From positions 62,001 to 126,000 of the forward strand of contig JBBRYB010000003.1 of the NCBI GenBank assembly GCA_038238115.1: DNA of 64,000 nucleotides. The letters run 5' to 3'. Shown here piece after piece: positions 29,530 to 39,000 of the stretch. Origin of the DNA: JBBRYB01 sp038238115. Its GTDB lineage: Bacteria > Actinomycetota > Actinomycetes > Propionibacteriales > Nocardioidaceae. Made by a program: the position numbers and the translations under genes. The notes beneath the pieces are model-generated. The model ran no database searches and was not told where the DNA came from. It worked only from the letters and a program-made list of their open reading frames with translations. Within the stretch, counting starts at the first letter, position 1. Each line of letters begins with the position of its first letter.

Positions 29530-30384
29530 CTAGATCTTGCCGACGACGCTGGCGAGGAGGGCACCCAGGTGTGAAGCGGCGCCCTGTCCGGCCGCCAGCA
29601 CCTCTTCGTGGTCGAGCGGTTGGCCGCTCATGCCGGCCGCCTGGTTCGTGACCAGGGAGATGCCGAGTACCTCCAAACCCGCATGGCGCGCGGCGATCGC
29701 CTCCAGGGCGGTCGACATGCCGGCGAGGTCTCCGCCGATGGCGCGTACCATCGCGATCTCCGCGGGTGTCTCGTAATGCGGGCCCGGGAACTGCACGTAG
29801 ACGCCCTCGTCGAGGGTGGGATCGGCATCCCGGCACAGCCCGCGCAGCCGGGGGGAGTAGAGGTCGGTGAGGTCTACGAAGGTGGCGCCGACGATGGGCG
29901 ACGTCGCGGTCAGGTTGATGTGGTCCTTGATCAGGACCGGTGTGCCCGGCGCCCACTCGGCGCGCAGGCTGCCGCAGCCGTTGGTCAGGACGACGGCGCG
30001 GCAGCCGGCCGCCGCAGCGGTCCTGACGCCGTGCACAACGGCCGCGACCCCATGTCCTTCGTACAGATGCGTGCGACCGAGGAACTCGAGCACCCTGACG
30101 CCACCGGCGTCGACCGAGCGGACCAGCCCCCAGTGTCCTTCGACGGCTGGGGGCGCGAAGCCAGGCAGCTCGGTGGTGGCGAGCTCGGCGACCGGTTCGC
30201 CGAGCACGTCGGCCGCGCTCATCCAGCCCGACCCCAGCACGATCGCAATATCGTGGTGGTCGACGCCGGTCCGCTCGCGCAGAGCCTCCGCTGCCCGATG
30301 GGCAGCATCGTAAAGCGAGGAGGAGGTGGCGTCGGGCGAGCCACGGTCGGTGGTTGACGGGTCTGGCCAGGAATCCACGCTCAC
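29530..30384 (-). CDS. punA: Purine nucleoside phosphorylase
   Basis: A 284-residue trimeric-type PNP cleaving inosine/guanosine and deoxy forms with phosphate. IAIVLGSGWMS holds the phosphate loop, GRTHLYEGH the next conserved segment, LTNGCGSL and NLTATSPIVG the purine site, and GPHYETPAEI, VGMSTALEAIAAR-like and VTNQAAGM the remaining signatures. The usual NLTG is replaced by NLTA. GTG 30384 has TACGGT 6 nt upstream (leaderless). It begins the punA-epimerase-mutase unit. Confidence 0.94.
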   Translation of the reverse strand: MSVDSWPDPSTTDRGSPDATSSSLYDAAHRAAEALRERTGVDHHDIAIVLGSGWMSAADVLGEPVAELATTELPGFAPPAVEGHWGLVRSVDAGGVRVLEFLGRTHLYEGHGVAAVVHGVRTAAAAGCRAVVLTNGCGSLRAEWAPGTPVLIKDHINLTATSPIVGATFVDLTDLYSPRLRGLCRDADPTLDEGVYVQFPGPHYETPAEIAMVRAIGGDLAGMSTALEAIAARHAGLEVLGISLVTNQAAGMSGQPLDHEEVLAAGQGAASHLGALLASVVGKI

Positions 30385-30390
30385 CTGCCG

Positions 30391-30396
30391 ACCGTA
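30391..30396 (-). promoter_or_regulatory. Predicted -10 element of punA
   Basis: TACGGT on the minus strand, 6 nt before GTG 30384; a leaderless arrangement. Confidence 0.5.
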
Positions 30397-30435
30397 CCTG
30401 TACCGCCCCGACGAGGGGGCCCGGCGGGCGCCCGC

Positions 30436-30879
30436 CTAGTCGCTGAGAGAGCGGCAGGGCCGGGTACGCAGGTCGTGCACGTAGTCGTCAGGCGCGCCGG
30501 CGGCGTAGGCGGCCTCACTGATCAGGCCGAGATAGCTGGCCGAGGGCAGTCCACCCTCATAGGCGTCGAGGACGTAGAGCCAGACCAGTTCCTCGCGCTC
30601 GAGGGTCTGCACGCGCAGACGCACCTTGCGAAACAGCGGCGTCTCCCACCGGTCGAGGATTCGCTCGTCGTCAGCCGTGACGTCGTACAGACAGACGAAC
30701 ACCTGGCCCACGGGATCCTCGACGATGGTCGCCATCGCACCGTCCCAGCCGTGGTCCTCACCTCCGAACGTGAGCCGCCAGCCCATCAGCCAGCCGATGC
30801 CCTGGAAGGGCGAGTGCGGGCACCGCGAGACCATGCGCGCAGGATCCATGTTGGAGCCATAGGCGGCGTAGAGAACCAC
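30436..30879 (-). CDS. Gamma-glutamylcyclotransferase-like protein
   Basis: A 147-residue protein of the GGCT/AIG2 fold. YAAYGSNMDPARM near the N-terminus is the family's substrate-binding YGSN loop, and FGGEDHGWDGAMATI the strand before the catalytic region. EGGLPSASYLG near the C-terminus is also typical. Known members release 5-oxoproline from gamma-glutamyl peptides; the exact substrate is unknown. GTG 30879 has TAACCT 7 nt upstream. It is divergent from the flavoprotein gene, with start codons only 38 bp apart. Confidence 0.82.
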   Translation of the reverse strand: MVLYAAYGSNMDPARMVSRCPHSPFQGIGWLMGWRLTFGGEDHGWDGAMATIVEDPVGQVFVCLYDVTADDERILDRWETPLFRKVRLRVQTLEREELVWLYVLDAYEGGLPSASYLGLISEAAYAAGAPDDYVHDLRTRPCRSLSD

Positions 30880-30904
30880 GAACGGAAGGTTATCGCGCGC
30901 CCTC

Positions 30905-30910
30905 TAGGGT
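30905..30910 (+). promoter_or_regulatory. Predicted -10 element of the flavoprotein gene
   Basis: TAGGGT, 7 nt before GTG 30918. It supports that GTG rather than GTG 30909, three codons upstream, as the start. Confidence 0.45.
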
Positions 30911-30917
30911 GGCTTGC

Positions 30918-32309
30918 GTGACCAACGTGGTGATCATCGGTGGCGGGCCGGGCGGATATGAGTCGGCGCTCGTGGGTGCCCAGCTCGGCGCCAGCGTGAC
31001 GTTGGTCGAGCGCGACGGCCTCGGTGGCTCGGCGGTGATCACCGACTGCGTACCCTCCAAGACGCTGATCGCCACCGCCGAGCTGATGACGTCGGTGCAG
31101 GAGTCGAGCGAGCTGGGCCTGCGATTCGCCTCGACGCAAGGGGTTGCCGACAGCTCCGTGTCGGTCGATTTAGCGGCCGTCAACGCGCGCGTGACCAGGC
31201 TCGCCGCCTCCCAGTCCGCCGACATCGAGCGCAAGCTGGCCGACGAGGGCGTCCGAGTCATCCGGGGCACCGGACGACTCGACGGGCCGGAGTCGGTCAA
31301 CGCCACAACGTCGGGCGGGGACGAGCGGCTGGCCGCCGACGTGGTGCTCCTGGCCACGGGCGCCCATCCGCGGGTACTGGAGTCTGCCCCTCCCGACGGC
31401 GAGCGGATCCTTACCTGGGAGCAGCTTTACGACCTCGATAAACTGCCGGAGCGGCTCGTCGTGATCGGCTCGGGGGTCACCGGAGCGGAGTTCGCCAGCG
31501 CCTACAACGCCCTCGGAGCCGATGTGGTGCTGGTGAGCAGCCGCGACCGCGTGCTCCCCGGTGAGGACGCTGACGCGGCCGAGGTGCTGGAGTCGGTACT
31601 CAAGCGACGCGGCATGACCGTGTTGAACAAGTGCCGCGCGCGCGACGTCGTCCGCGCCGGGGACCACGTCACCGTCACGTTGACCGACGGCAGCACCGTC
31701 GAGGGCTCACACTGTCTCGTCGCGGTGGGCTCGATCCCCAACACCGACGACCTCGGCCTGCACAAGGCCGGCATCACCGTCGACGGGAGCGGGTTCATCG
31801 TGGTCGACGGGGTCTCCCGCACGACCGCGCGGGAAGTGTATGCAGCTGGAGACTGCACCGGCGTGCTCATGCTGGCCTCGGTGGCCGCGATGCAGGGACG
31901 CATCGCGATGTGGCATGCGCTGGGCGACGCCGTGTCGCCGCTCGACCTCAGGTCGGTCTCGTCGAACGTGTTCACGGCCCCGGAGATCGCGACAGTCGGG
32001 TGGACCCAGCAGGCCGTCGACGCTGGAGAGATCGAGGCCGTGAGCGTGACGCTGCCACTCGCCGGCAATGCCCGGGCAAAGATGCAAGGGGTGCACGACG
32101 GCTTCGTCAAGCTCTTCTGCCGGCCCGGCACGGGCATCATCATCGGGGGGGTCGTCGTGGGCCCGCGTGCCAGTGAGCTGGTGCATGCCGTGTCGATCGC
32201 CGTGCAGGCAAAGCTCACGGCCGACGAGGTCACGCACGCGTTCACGGTCTACCCGTCGATGTCAGGGTCGATCGCCGAGGCGGCCCGACGGCTTCACACC
32301 AAGTGGTGA
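30918..32309 (+). CDS. lpdA: NAD(P)H-quinone reductase of the lipoamide dehydrogenase family
   Basis: A 463-residue two-dinucleotide-binding flavoprotein. FAD motif IIGGGPGGYESA is at residue 6 onward and NAD motif VIGSGVTGAEFASA near residue 187; the C-terminal dimerisation domain ends in TVYPSMSGSIAEAARR. The redox-disulfide block reads GGSAVITDCVPSK: Cys44 is present but the first Cys of CxxxxC is Ala39. This matches mycobacterial LpdA-type quinone reductases rather than true lipoamide dehydrogenases. The active-site HxxxxE pair near the end is replaced by FTVYPSMS. Membrane-quinone reduction is predicted. Confidence 0.85.
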   Translation: MTNVVIIGGGPGGYESALVGAQLGASVTLVERDGLGGSAVITDCVPSKTLIATAELMTSVQESSELGLRFASTQGVADSSVSVDLAAVNARVTRLAASQSADIERKLADEGVRVIRGTGRLDGPESVNATTSGGDERLAADVVLLATGAHPRVLESAPPDGERILTWEQLYDLDKLPERLVVIGSGVTGAEFASAYNALGADVVLVSSRDRVLPGEDADAAEVLESVLKRRGMTVLNKCRARDVVRAGDHVTVTLTDGSTVEGSHCLVAVGSIPNTDDLGLHKAGITVDGSGFIVVDGVSRTTAREVYAAGDCTGVLMLASVAAMQGRIAMWHALGDAVSPLDLRSVSSNVFTAPEIATVGWTQQAVDAGEIEAVSVTLPLAGNARAKMQGVHDGFVKLFCRPGTGIIIGGVVVGPRASELVHAVSIAVQAKLTADEVTHAFTVYPSMSGSIAEAARRLHTKW

Positions 32310-32575
32310 GGCGGTTACATAACTGCTCCGACGGGTCTATCGTCGAAAGCAGGATCGCGGGTGTAGGAATATAAGCCTTGAGCCGTTAAACACATCGATG
32401 TAATTACATTGGCAGAATATAAGAATCCTGCCCTTTACTGGCGATGAGCCGTAATTCTCGGTCTAATTCACTCCCTGTGATCACATCAATCACATCAGTC
32501 ACACAGGCCTCGTGACGACAGTGGTCCCGACAGTGTCACGACCGTCCCTACGCACCATCACCAGGAGCCTCTCGC
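32310..32575 (+). promoter_or_regulatory. A+T-rich control region before the amidase/SpoIID pair
   Basis: This 266-bp stretch is visibly A+T-rich compared with its surroundings. It contains two overlapping palindromes, ACATCGATGT (32392-32401) and ATGTAATTACAT (32398-32409). Further on are a perfect TGTGATCACA (32476-32485) and repeated ATCACATCA/ATCACATCAGTCACAC, with CCTGTG and CACAGG as outer arms. These look like transcription-factor sites (the last resembles CRP-like half sites). No coding potential or known riboswitch was recognised. Confidence 0.5.
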
Positions 32576-34315
32576 ATGCGAGTCATCCGCGCGCAGCAAT
32601 CCCGTCTTCTGCCTCGTCTGTGCGCCGTCACGGTGGCGGTCACTGCCTCAACGGCCACCGTGCTGTCCGCCGGCCCTGCCGCGGCCACCCAACCGGGAGT
32701 GCGTGCACCGGCGGCCGCCGGGGCCGTCGCCTCTCCCCCGCAGTCGGCCGCGCCGGCCGCGACGAGAGGCGTCGACGGCCTGCGGGTCACCGACGTGGCC
32801 GTGGCGGCAGTTCCTGCGTCACAGCAGAACAAGACGCTTGACGCACTCGCCATCGGTACGGCCACCTTGGGCAGCGGAAAGCTCCTGGCGCACGTGCGCC
32901 GCCCTGTGATCCACCCCTTTTCGATGCTCGGTGTGACGTGGAATCACCAAGCGTCCGGCAAGCCCATCACGATCGAGGTGCGCACGCGGTCCGGCACGGG
33001 CTGGAGCGCATGGAGCGAGCTCGAGACCGACGCGGACGGCGGGCCGCTCAGCCCGGTCCACGACTCCGGGTTCCGTGACGGCACGGAGCCGTCCTGGGTC
33101 GGCGACGCCTCGGGCGTGGAACTCGCCGCCTTCGGCCACGGCGCGTCGCCCCGCGGATTGACGGTGAACACCATCGACCCGGGCTCGTCGCCGTACAGCG
33201 CAGGCATGCTTGCCAAGCAGACGCCGGTGGACAACGCGAAGCCCGGCACGTTCCCGAGCATCCCGCAGATCGTCACCCGCAGCGAGTGGGGAGCAGACGA
33301 GAGCCTCGGCGACAGGTGCTGGAGTCCCCGGTACGGCCACACGTTCAAGGCCGTGATCGTGCACCATACGGCCGGGAGCAACGGCTACAGCAGAGCCGAT
33401 TCCGCCGCCATGGTGCGCGGGATCTACGCCTACCACACCGAGGCCCGTCATTGGTGCGACATCGGCTACAACTTCCTCATCGACCGTTTCGGCACCATCT
33501 ACGAAGGCCGAGCGGGTGGCATCCGGAGATCCGTTCGTGGCGCCCACTCGGGCGACTACAACGTCAACACCACTGGCGTGTCCCTGATGGGCAACTTCGA
33601 CATCGCCCTGCCGACCCACCGGATGAAGTCAGCACTCGTCAAGCTCGTCGCGTGGCGCCTCGGCACCGCCTACCACGGCGCCTACGGGCACCCCTACCTG
33701 TTCGACGGCCGGTTCAAACGGATCTCCGGGCACCGCGACGTGATGCAGACGGCCTGTCCCGGCGCGCACGTCTATTCCTGGCTGCCGAAGCTGCGAAGGC
33801 TCGTGGCGAACCGCCTCGGCGGCTACGAGTCGAGGATCCAGCGGGCCTGGCGCAGCGGGGGCGCTATGACGAACCCGCTCGGCCTCGTCAAGGTGGGCGA
33901 GCAGGGAGGAGACGGCGGTCGGCACACCACGTTCCAGCACGGCCGGATGTATATGAGCGACGGCAGGCTGCACACGTTCTACCTCGGCCCTGTCCTTCGG
34001 CGCTATGTCGCGGCGAGGGAGACCCGGGGCCCGCTCGGCTACCCCGTGAGCAACGTATGGAGAGTAGACGGTCACTCCGGCTACGCGGCGGCATTCCAGG
34101 GCGGACGGATCTACTGGTCGTCGGCGACCGGCGGTGAGGTGCTCGTCCGCGGCGCCGTACTCAAGAGATACCTGACGGGACGCGGTGCCGCCGGACGCCT
34201 CGGCTTCCCCAAGAGCGGCCTGGTCCGCCGCCACAACGTGACCCGCGGCCACTTCCAGCACGGCTCGATCACCTACAGCAGGATCACCCACCGCACGATC
34301 GTGAGATACCGATGA
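32576..34315 (+). CDS. Secreted N-acetylmuramoyl-L-alanine amidase with LGFP repeats
   Basis: A 579-residue exported protein. A signal peptide ends near AGPAAATQP (residue about 40). An intermediate domain covers about 50-220, and a PGRP/amidase_2 domain starts at RSEWGAD (about residue 235). Zinc-binding elements are VIVHHTAGS, the IGYNFLIDRFGTIYEGR block and GHRDVMQTACPG. The C-terminal part (about 420-579) carries LGFP-type repeats such as NPLG, GPLGYPVSN and GRLGFPKSG with FQHGxI/MY/T, thought to bind the wall. It cleaves the stem peptide from MurNAc. Its stop overlaps the SpoIID start (ATGA). Confidence 0.9.
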   Translation: MRVIRAQQSRLLPRLCAVTVAVTASTATVLSAGPAAATQPGVRAPAAAGAVASPPQSAAPAATRGVDGLRVTDVAVAAVPASQQNKTLDALAIGTATLGSGKLLAHVRRPVIHPFSMLGVTWNHQASGKPITIEVRTRSGTGWSAWSELETDADGGPLSPVHDSGFRDGTEPSWVGDASGVELAAFGHGASPRGLTVNTIDPGSSPYSAGMLAKQTPVDNAKPGTFPSIPQIVTRSEWGADESLGDRCWSPRYGHTFKAVIVHHTAGSNGYSRADSAAMVRGIYAYHTEARHWCDIGYNFLIDRFGTIYEGRAGGIRRSVRGAHSGDYNVNTTGVSLMGNFDIALPTHRMKSALVKLVAWRLGTAYHGAYGHPYLFDGRFKRISGHRDVMQTACPGAHVYSWLPKLRRLVANRLGGYESRIQRAWRSGGAMTNPLGLVKVGEQGGDGGRHTTFQHGRMYMSDGRLHTFYLGPVLRRYVAARETRGPLGYPVSNVWRVDGHSGYAAAFQGGRIYWSSATGGEVLVRGAVLKRYLTGRGAAGRLGFPKSGLVRRHNVTRGHFQHGSITYSRITHRTIVRYR

Positions 34316-36033
34316 CGGGGAGCGCAGCGCCTCGGCGTCACGCGCTGGCCGGCCCGGTGGTGGCGGCGTCGCTCGCATTCGCACTGGCGGTCACGGCAGC
34401 ACCCCCGGCGCAGGCCGACCAGACCTACTACGTGCCGGTCTCGCGGACGTGGGTCGTCGTCGGCCACGGCTATGGGCACGGCCACGGCTTGAGCCAGTAC
34501 GGCGCCCAGGGAGCGGCGCTGCGAGGCCGCAGCTACTCCGACATCGCGAAGTTCTACTACCCAGGCACGTCGTGGTCTCGGGTCAAGGGCAAGGTGCGGG
34601 TGTTGCTGAGCGCCGGCTCGACGTCCGACCTGCAGGTGCGCGCTCGCCAGGGCCTGACGGTCCGCGACCTGAGTCACGACGCGGTCTGGAAGCTGCCGAG
34701 ACGAGGTGGCCTCGACCGCTGGCGGCTGACCGCGGCGAAGGGCGGCGGGACCGCCGTGCAGTACCACAACGCCAAGGGCTGGCACCGCTGGGACATCCCG
34801 GGCCGGCGGCATACCTTACGAGGCGGCGGTCAGCTCCACGCTCCGGGCCCACTGAACCTGCTTGTGCCCAGCGGTAGCGGCGTCGTGAGCAGGCAGTACC
34901 GCGGCGCGCTTCGTCTCGTCCGGTCTCACGCCGGCTCGGCGCAGCGAGACACCGTCAACGTGCTGCGGATGGACCAGTACGTGCGAGGCGTCGTCCCCTA
35001 CGAGATGCCGACCTCCTGGGAGCCTCAGGCGCTTCGTGCCCAGTCCGTCGCGGCACGCACGTACGCCGCCTGGCAACGCGCGCAGAACCCCAAGCGCTCC
35101 TACCAAATCTGCGACACCACGGCCTGCCAGGTCTACGGCGGAGTCACGGCCGAGCAGCCGTCGAGCAACGCGGCCGTGCGCGCGACGTCGAGGAGAATCC
35201 TTACCTACCGGCACCGGCCCGCCTTCACGCAGTTCTCGGCGTCGTCGGGAGGGTGGACGTCGGATGGCGGCGAGCCGTACCTGCCGGCGAAGAAGGACCC
35301 GTATGACGGTTTCGCCGGCAACTCGGTGCACAGCTGGTCGACGCGGGTGTCCGTGTCGGCGCTGGAGTCGTCCCACCCCAACATCGGGCGGCTGCTCGAC
35401 CTGCGAGTCACCAGGCGCAACGGTCACGGCGCGTGGAGAGGCCGCGTCCAGCGGCTCGTCCTCGACGGGTCGTCCGGACGGGCCGCCATGACCGGCGAAG
35501 ACCTGCGGTGGGCGTTCGGTCTGCGCTCGGACTGGTTCACCATCAAGGCCACGCCAATCATCAGCCGCTGGAAGCGACTCGGTGCCGCAAAGTCGAGGCT
35601 CGGTGCGGTCAGATCCGCGGAGCACGCCGTACACGGTGGTGCCGCACAGGACTTCCGGCACGGGCGGATCTACTGGATGCGCTCGACCGGCGCTCGCGAC
35701 CTGATGGGCCCCGTCCTGAAGGCCTACCGCACGTACGGCGGTCCGTCGTCCCGGGTCGGATGGCCGACCACCGGGATGATGAGGGCCGCCCACAGCGGCC
35801 ACAAGGCGCGGTTCCAGCACGGCATGGTCTACAGCCGCCCCAGGCCAGGCGCACACATCGTCTACGGCGCGATCTTGAGACGGTGGGGCCAAGCCGGCGC
35901 CGCCACGTCGGCCCTGGGCTACCCCACGACGAACGTGCGGCGCATCCCCGGCGGCCTACGCGGCAGGTTCCAGCACGGCGCGATCCGCTGGAACCGCTCG
36001 AGCGGCAGGTTCACCATCACCCACTTCCGCTGA
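34312..36033 (+). CDS. SpoIID/LytB-domain protein with LGFP repeats
   Basis: A 573-residue exported protein: signal peptide ending near APPAQADQ (about 35), SpoIID domain (about 50-400), then LGFP-like repeats with SRVGWPTTG and SALGYPTTN and FQHGxxY/R. VGHGYGHGHGLSQYGAQG is at the start of the domain rather than its end as in Bacillus SpoIID, an arrangement I recall from other actinobacterial members. Glu231 in VPYEMPTSWEPQAL corresponds to the catalytic acid of SpoIID lytic transglycosylases. The 4-nt overlap with the amidase suggests sequential attack on peptidoglycan: peptide removal, then glycan cleavage. It is convergent with pyc. Confidence 0.9.
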   Translation: MTGSAAPRRHALAGPVVAASLAFALAVTAAPPAQADQTYYVPVSRTWVVVGHGYGHGHGLSQYGAQGAALRGRSYSDIAKFYYPGTSWSRVKGKVRVLLSAGSTSDLQVRARQGLTVRDLSHDAVWKLPRRGGLDRWRLTAAKGGGTAVQYHNAKGWHRWDIPGRRHTLRGGGQLHAPGPLNLLVPSGSGVVSRQYRGALRLVRSHAGSAQRDTVNVLRMDQYVRGVVPYEMPTSWEPQALRAQSVAARTYAAWQRAQNPKRSYQICDTTACQVYGGVTAEQPSSNAAVRATSRRILTYRHRPAFTQFSASSGGWTSDGGEPYLPAKKDPYDGFAGNSVHSWSTRVSVSALESSHPNIGRLLDLRVTRRNGHGAWRGRVQRLVLDGSSGRAAMTGEDLRWAFGLRSDWFTIKATPIISRWKRLGAAKSRLGAVRSAEHAVHGGAAQDFRHGRIYWMRSTGARDLMGPVLKAYRTYGGPSSRVGWPTTGMMRAAHSGHKARFQHGMVYSRPRPGAHIVYGAILRRWGQAGAATSALGYPTTNVRRIPGGLRGRFQHGAIRWNRSSGRFTITHFR

Positions 36034-36081
36034 CAGGTCGCAGTCGCAGCAACGCCCGGTCTTCATACCGGTGTGACGTCG

Positions 36082-39000
36082 TCAGCTCGGTTTGACCACC
36101 ATGACCAGGTCGCCGCCCTCGACGGAACGAGGACCGTCGAGCGCCACCCGCTCGACGGTCCCCGCCACGGGTGTGGTGATGGAGGCCTCCATCTTCATGG
36201 CTTCGATGGTCGCCACCACGTCGCCTGCGGTGACCGAGTCACCGGCCTGGGCGGCGGGCGAGACCACGCCGTCGAAGGGCGCGCCGATCTGCCCCGGCGT
36301 CTGGACGTCCGCGCGTTCACGGGCCGGCGCGTCCGAGGAGACTGCGCGGTCGCGCACCGACACGGGCCGCAGCTGGCCGTTGATCGTGCACATGACGGTG
36401 CGGAGCCCCCGCTCGTCGGGGTTGCTGATCGACTCGACCCCGAGGATCAGCCGCACTCCTTCGGCCAGATAGACGTCGTGCTCGTCGCCTGCGGCCAGGC
36501 CGTAGAGGAAGTCGTGGGTAGGCAGCACAGACAAGTCGCTGTAGCGCTGCCGGGAGTCGGCGAAGTCCTGCGCGGGGGCGGGGAACAGCAGGCGGTTCAA
36601 CGTCGTACGACGGTTCGTGCGTAGACCGAGTACATCGTCGGCGGACAGCGACGTCTCGCGTGCCTTCGGAGTACGACCAGCAAGTGCCCTCGTGCGGAAC
36701 GGCTCCGGCCAGCCTCCGGGTGGGTCTCCGAGCTCACCGGACAGGAAGCCGATCACGGAGTCCGGCACGTCGAAGGCGCCGGGGTCGGCGGCGAACGCCT
36801 CGGGATCAGCGCCCACGGCGACGAGATGCAGCGCGAGGTCACCCACCACCTTGCTCGACGGCGTCACCTTGACGATGTTGCCCAAGATGGCGTTGGCGGC
36901 CGCATACATGTCCTCGATCTGCTCGAACCTCTCACCGAGACCGAGCGCGATCGCCTGCTGCCTGAGGTTTGACAACTGGCCGCCGGGGATCTCGTGGCGG
37001 TAGACGCGCCCGGTCGGCGCGGGAAGCCCGGACTCGAAAGGGGCGTAGAGCCGACGGGTCGCCTCCCAGTAGGGCTCGAGATCGCAGACGGCGGCGAGTG
37101 ACAGACCTGTCGCCCGCTCGGTGTGGTCGGTGCCGGCCACGAGCGCCGACAGGGCGGGCTGGCTGGTCGTGCCGGACAAGGCGGCGCTCGCCGCATCGAC
37201 CGCGTCAACCCCGGCGTCGATGGCGGCGAGCAAGGTGGCGAGCTGGCCGCCTGGCGTGTCGTGGGTGTGCAGGTGTACCGGCAGATCGAAGCGCGTACGC
37301 AGCGCCGTGACCAGAGTGCGTGCTGCGGGCGCCCGCAGCAGACCCGCCATGTCCTTGATCGCGAGCACGTGGGCGCCGGCGTCGACGATCCGCTCCGCGA
37401 GCGACAAGTAGTAGTCGAGCGTGTAGAGCTGCTCGCTTGGGCTCGTCAGGTCACCGGTGTAGCACATGGCGACCTCAGCCACCGCGGTCGTCGTGGCGCG
37501 GACCGCGTCGATAGCGGCGCGCATCTGCTCGACGTCGTTGAGGGCGTCGAAGATCCGGAAGACGTCGATGCCCGTGTCCGCCGCTTCGGCGACGAAGGCG
37601 TCGGTGACCTCGACCGGGTACGGCGTGTAGCCGACCGTGTTGCGGCCGCGCAGCAACATCTGCAGGCACACGTTGGGGACCGACTCACGAAGCGCCGCCA
37701 GCCGCTCCCAGGGGTCCTCGGCCAGGAACCGCAGGGCGACGTCGAACGTCGCGCCTCCCCACGCCTCCAACGAGAGCAGCTGCGGCGTCAGGCGGGACAC
37801 ATGGTCGGCGACCGCGACCAGATCTCGCGTGCGCACCCGGGTGGCGAGCAGCGACTGATGCGCATCACGCATCGTGGTGTCGGTCACGGCCACAGCGGTT
37901 TGGTCACGCAGCGCAGCCGCGAACCGCTCGGGACCCACGGCCAGCAGCCGCTGCCGCGACCCTGGGGGTGCGGGACCGCGAAGATCCAGGGTGGGGAGCT
38001 TCGAGCTCGGGTCGGTTGTCGTCGGCGCCTCCCCGTGCGGCTTGTTGACGGTAACGTCGGCCAGGTAGTCCAGCAGCCGCGTCCCCCGGTCGGCAGACGA
38101 CCTCGCCGTCAGCAGACTCGGGTGCTGCTCGATGAACGAGGTGGTGACGCGGCCCGCGCGGAAGTCGGCGTGGTCCAGCACGGCCTGCAGGAAGGGAATG
38201 TTCGTCGCCACACCCCGGATCCGGAACTCCGCGACGGCGCGGCGAGCCCGGTCGACGGCCAGCTCGAAGGTGCGACCACGGCAGGTCAGCTTCGTCAGCA
38301 GCGAGTCGAAGTGTGCCGACACCTCCGCGCCGGTGTACGTCGTACCGCCGTCGAGGCGGATGCCTGCGCCGCCCGGAGAGCGGTAGGCCGTGATCCGTCC
38401 GGTGTCGGGGCGGAATCCGTTGGACGGGTCTTCGGTGGTGATGCGGCACTGCAGCGCGGCGCCACGGATCTGGATGTCGCGCTGACGCAGCCCGAGGTCG
38501 TCGAGGCTTTCACCCGCAGCGATGCGCAGCTGTGACTGCACCAGGTCGACGTCGGTGATCTCCTCGGTGACGGTGTGCTCCACCTGGATGCGCGGATTCA
38601 TCTCGATAAAGGCATGACGGCCGTCGGGGCTGACGAGGAACTCCACCGTGCCGGCGTTCTGGTAGCCGATCTGTTCGGCGAACGCCACGGCGTCGGTGCA
38701 GATCCGGGCCCGCAACGCGGCGTCGAGGTTCGGTGCGGGCGCGATCTCGATGACCTTCTGATGGCGTCGTTGCAGGGAGCAGTCGCGCTCGAAGAGGTGG
38801 AGGACATCGCCTGTGCCGTCGGCGAGGATCTGCACCTCGATGTGGCGTGGGTCGGTGACGGCTTCCTCGACAAAGACGGTGGGGTCACCGAACGCGCTGT
38901 CGGCCTCGCGCATGGCCGCCTCTGTGGCCCCCCGCAGGTCGTCTCGTCGGTCGACCCGTCGCATCCCGCGGCCGCCGCCGCCGGCCACGGCCTTGACGAA

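Noticed and set aside
30423..30436. GGCGGGCGCCCGCC palindrome after the cyclotransferase gene as a terminator
   Set aside because: Perfect 14-bp palindrome but no loop or T-run; short G/C palindromes are expected by chance in this composition.
32338..32470. c-di-AMP (ydaO-type) riboswitch before the amidase gene
   Set aside because: Considered because such riboswitches often precede actinobacterial wall hydrolases, but I could not find the conserved core segments.
37123..38535. 470-codon plus-strand frame over pyc
   Set aside because: Antisense of a complete pyruvate carboxylase; Arg/Gln/His-rich with no motifs.
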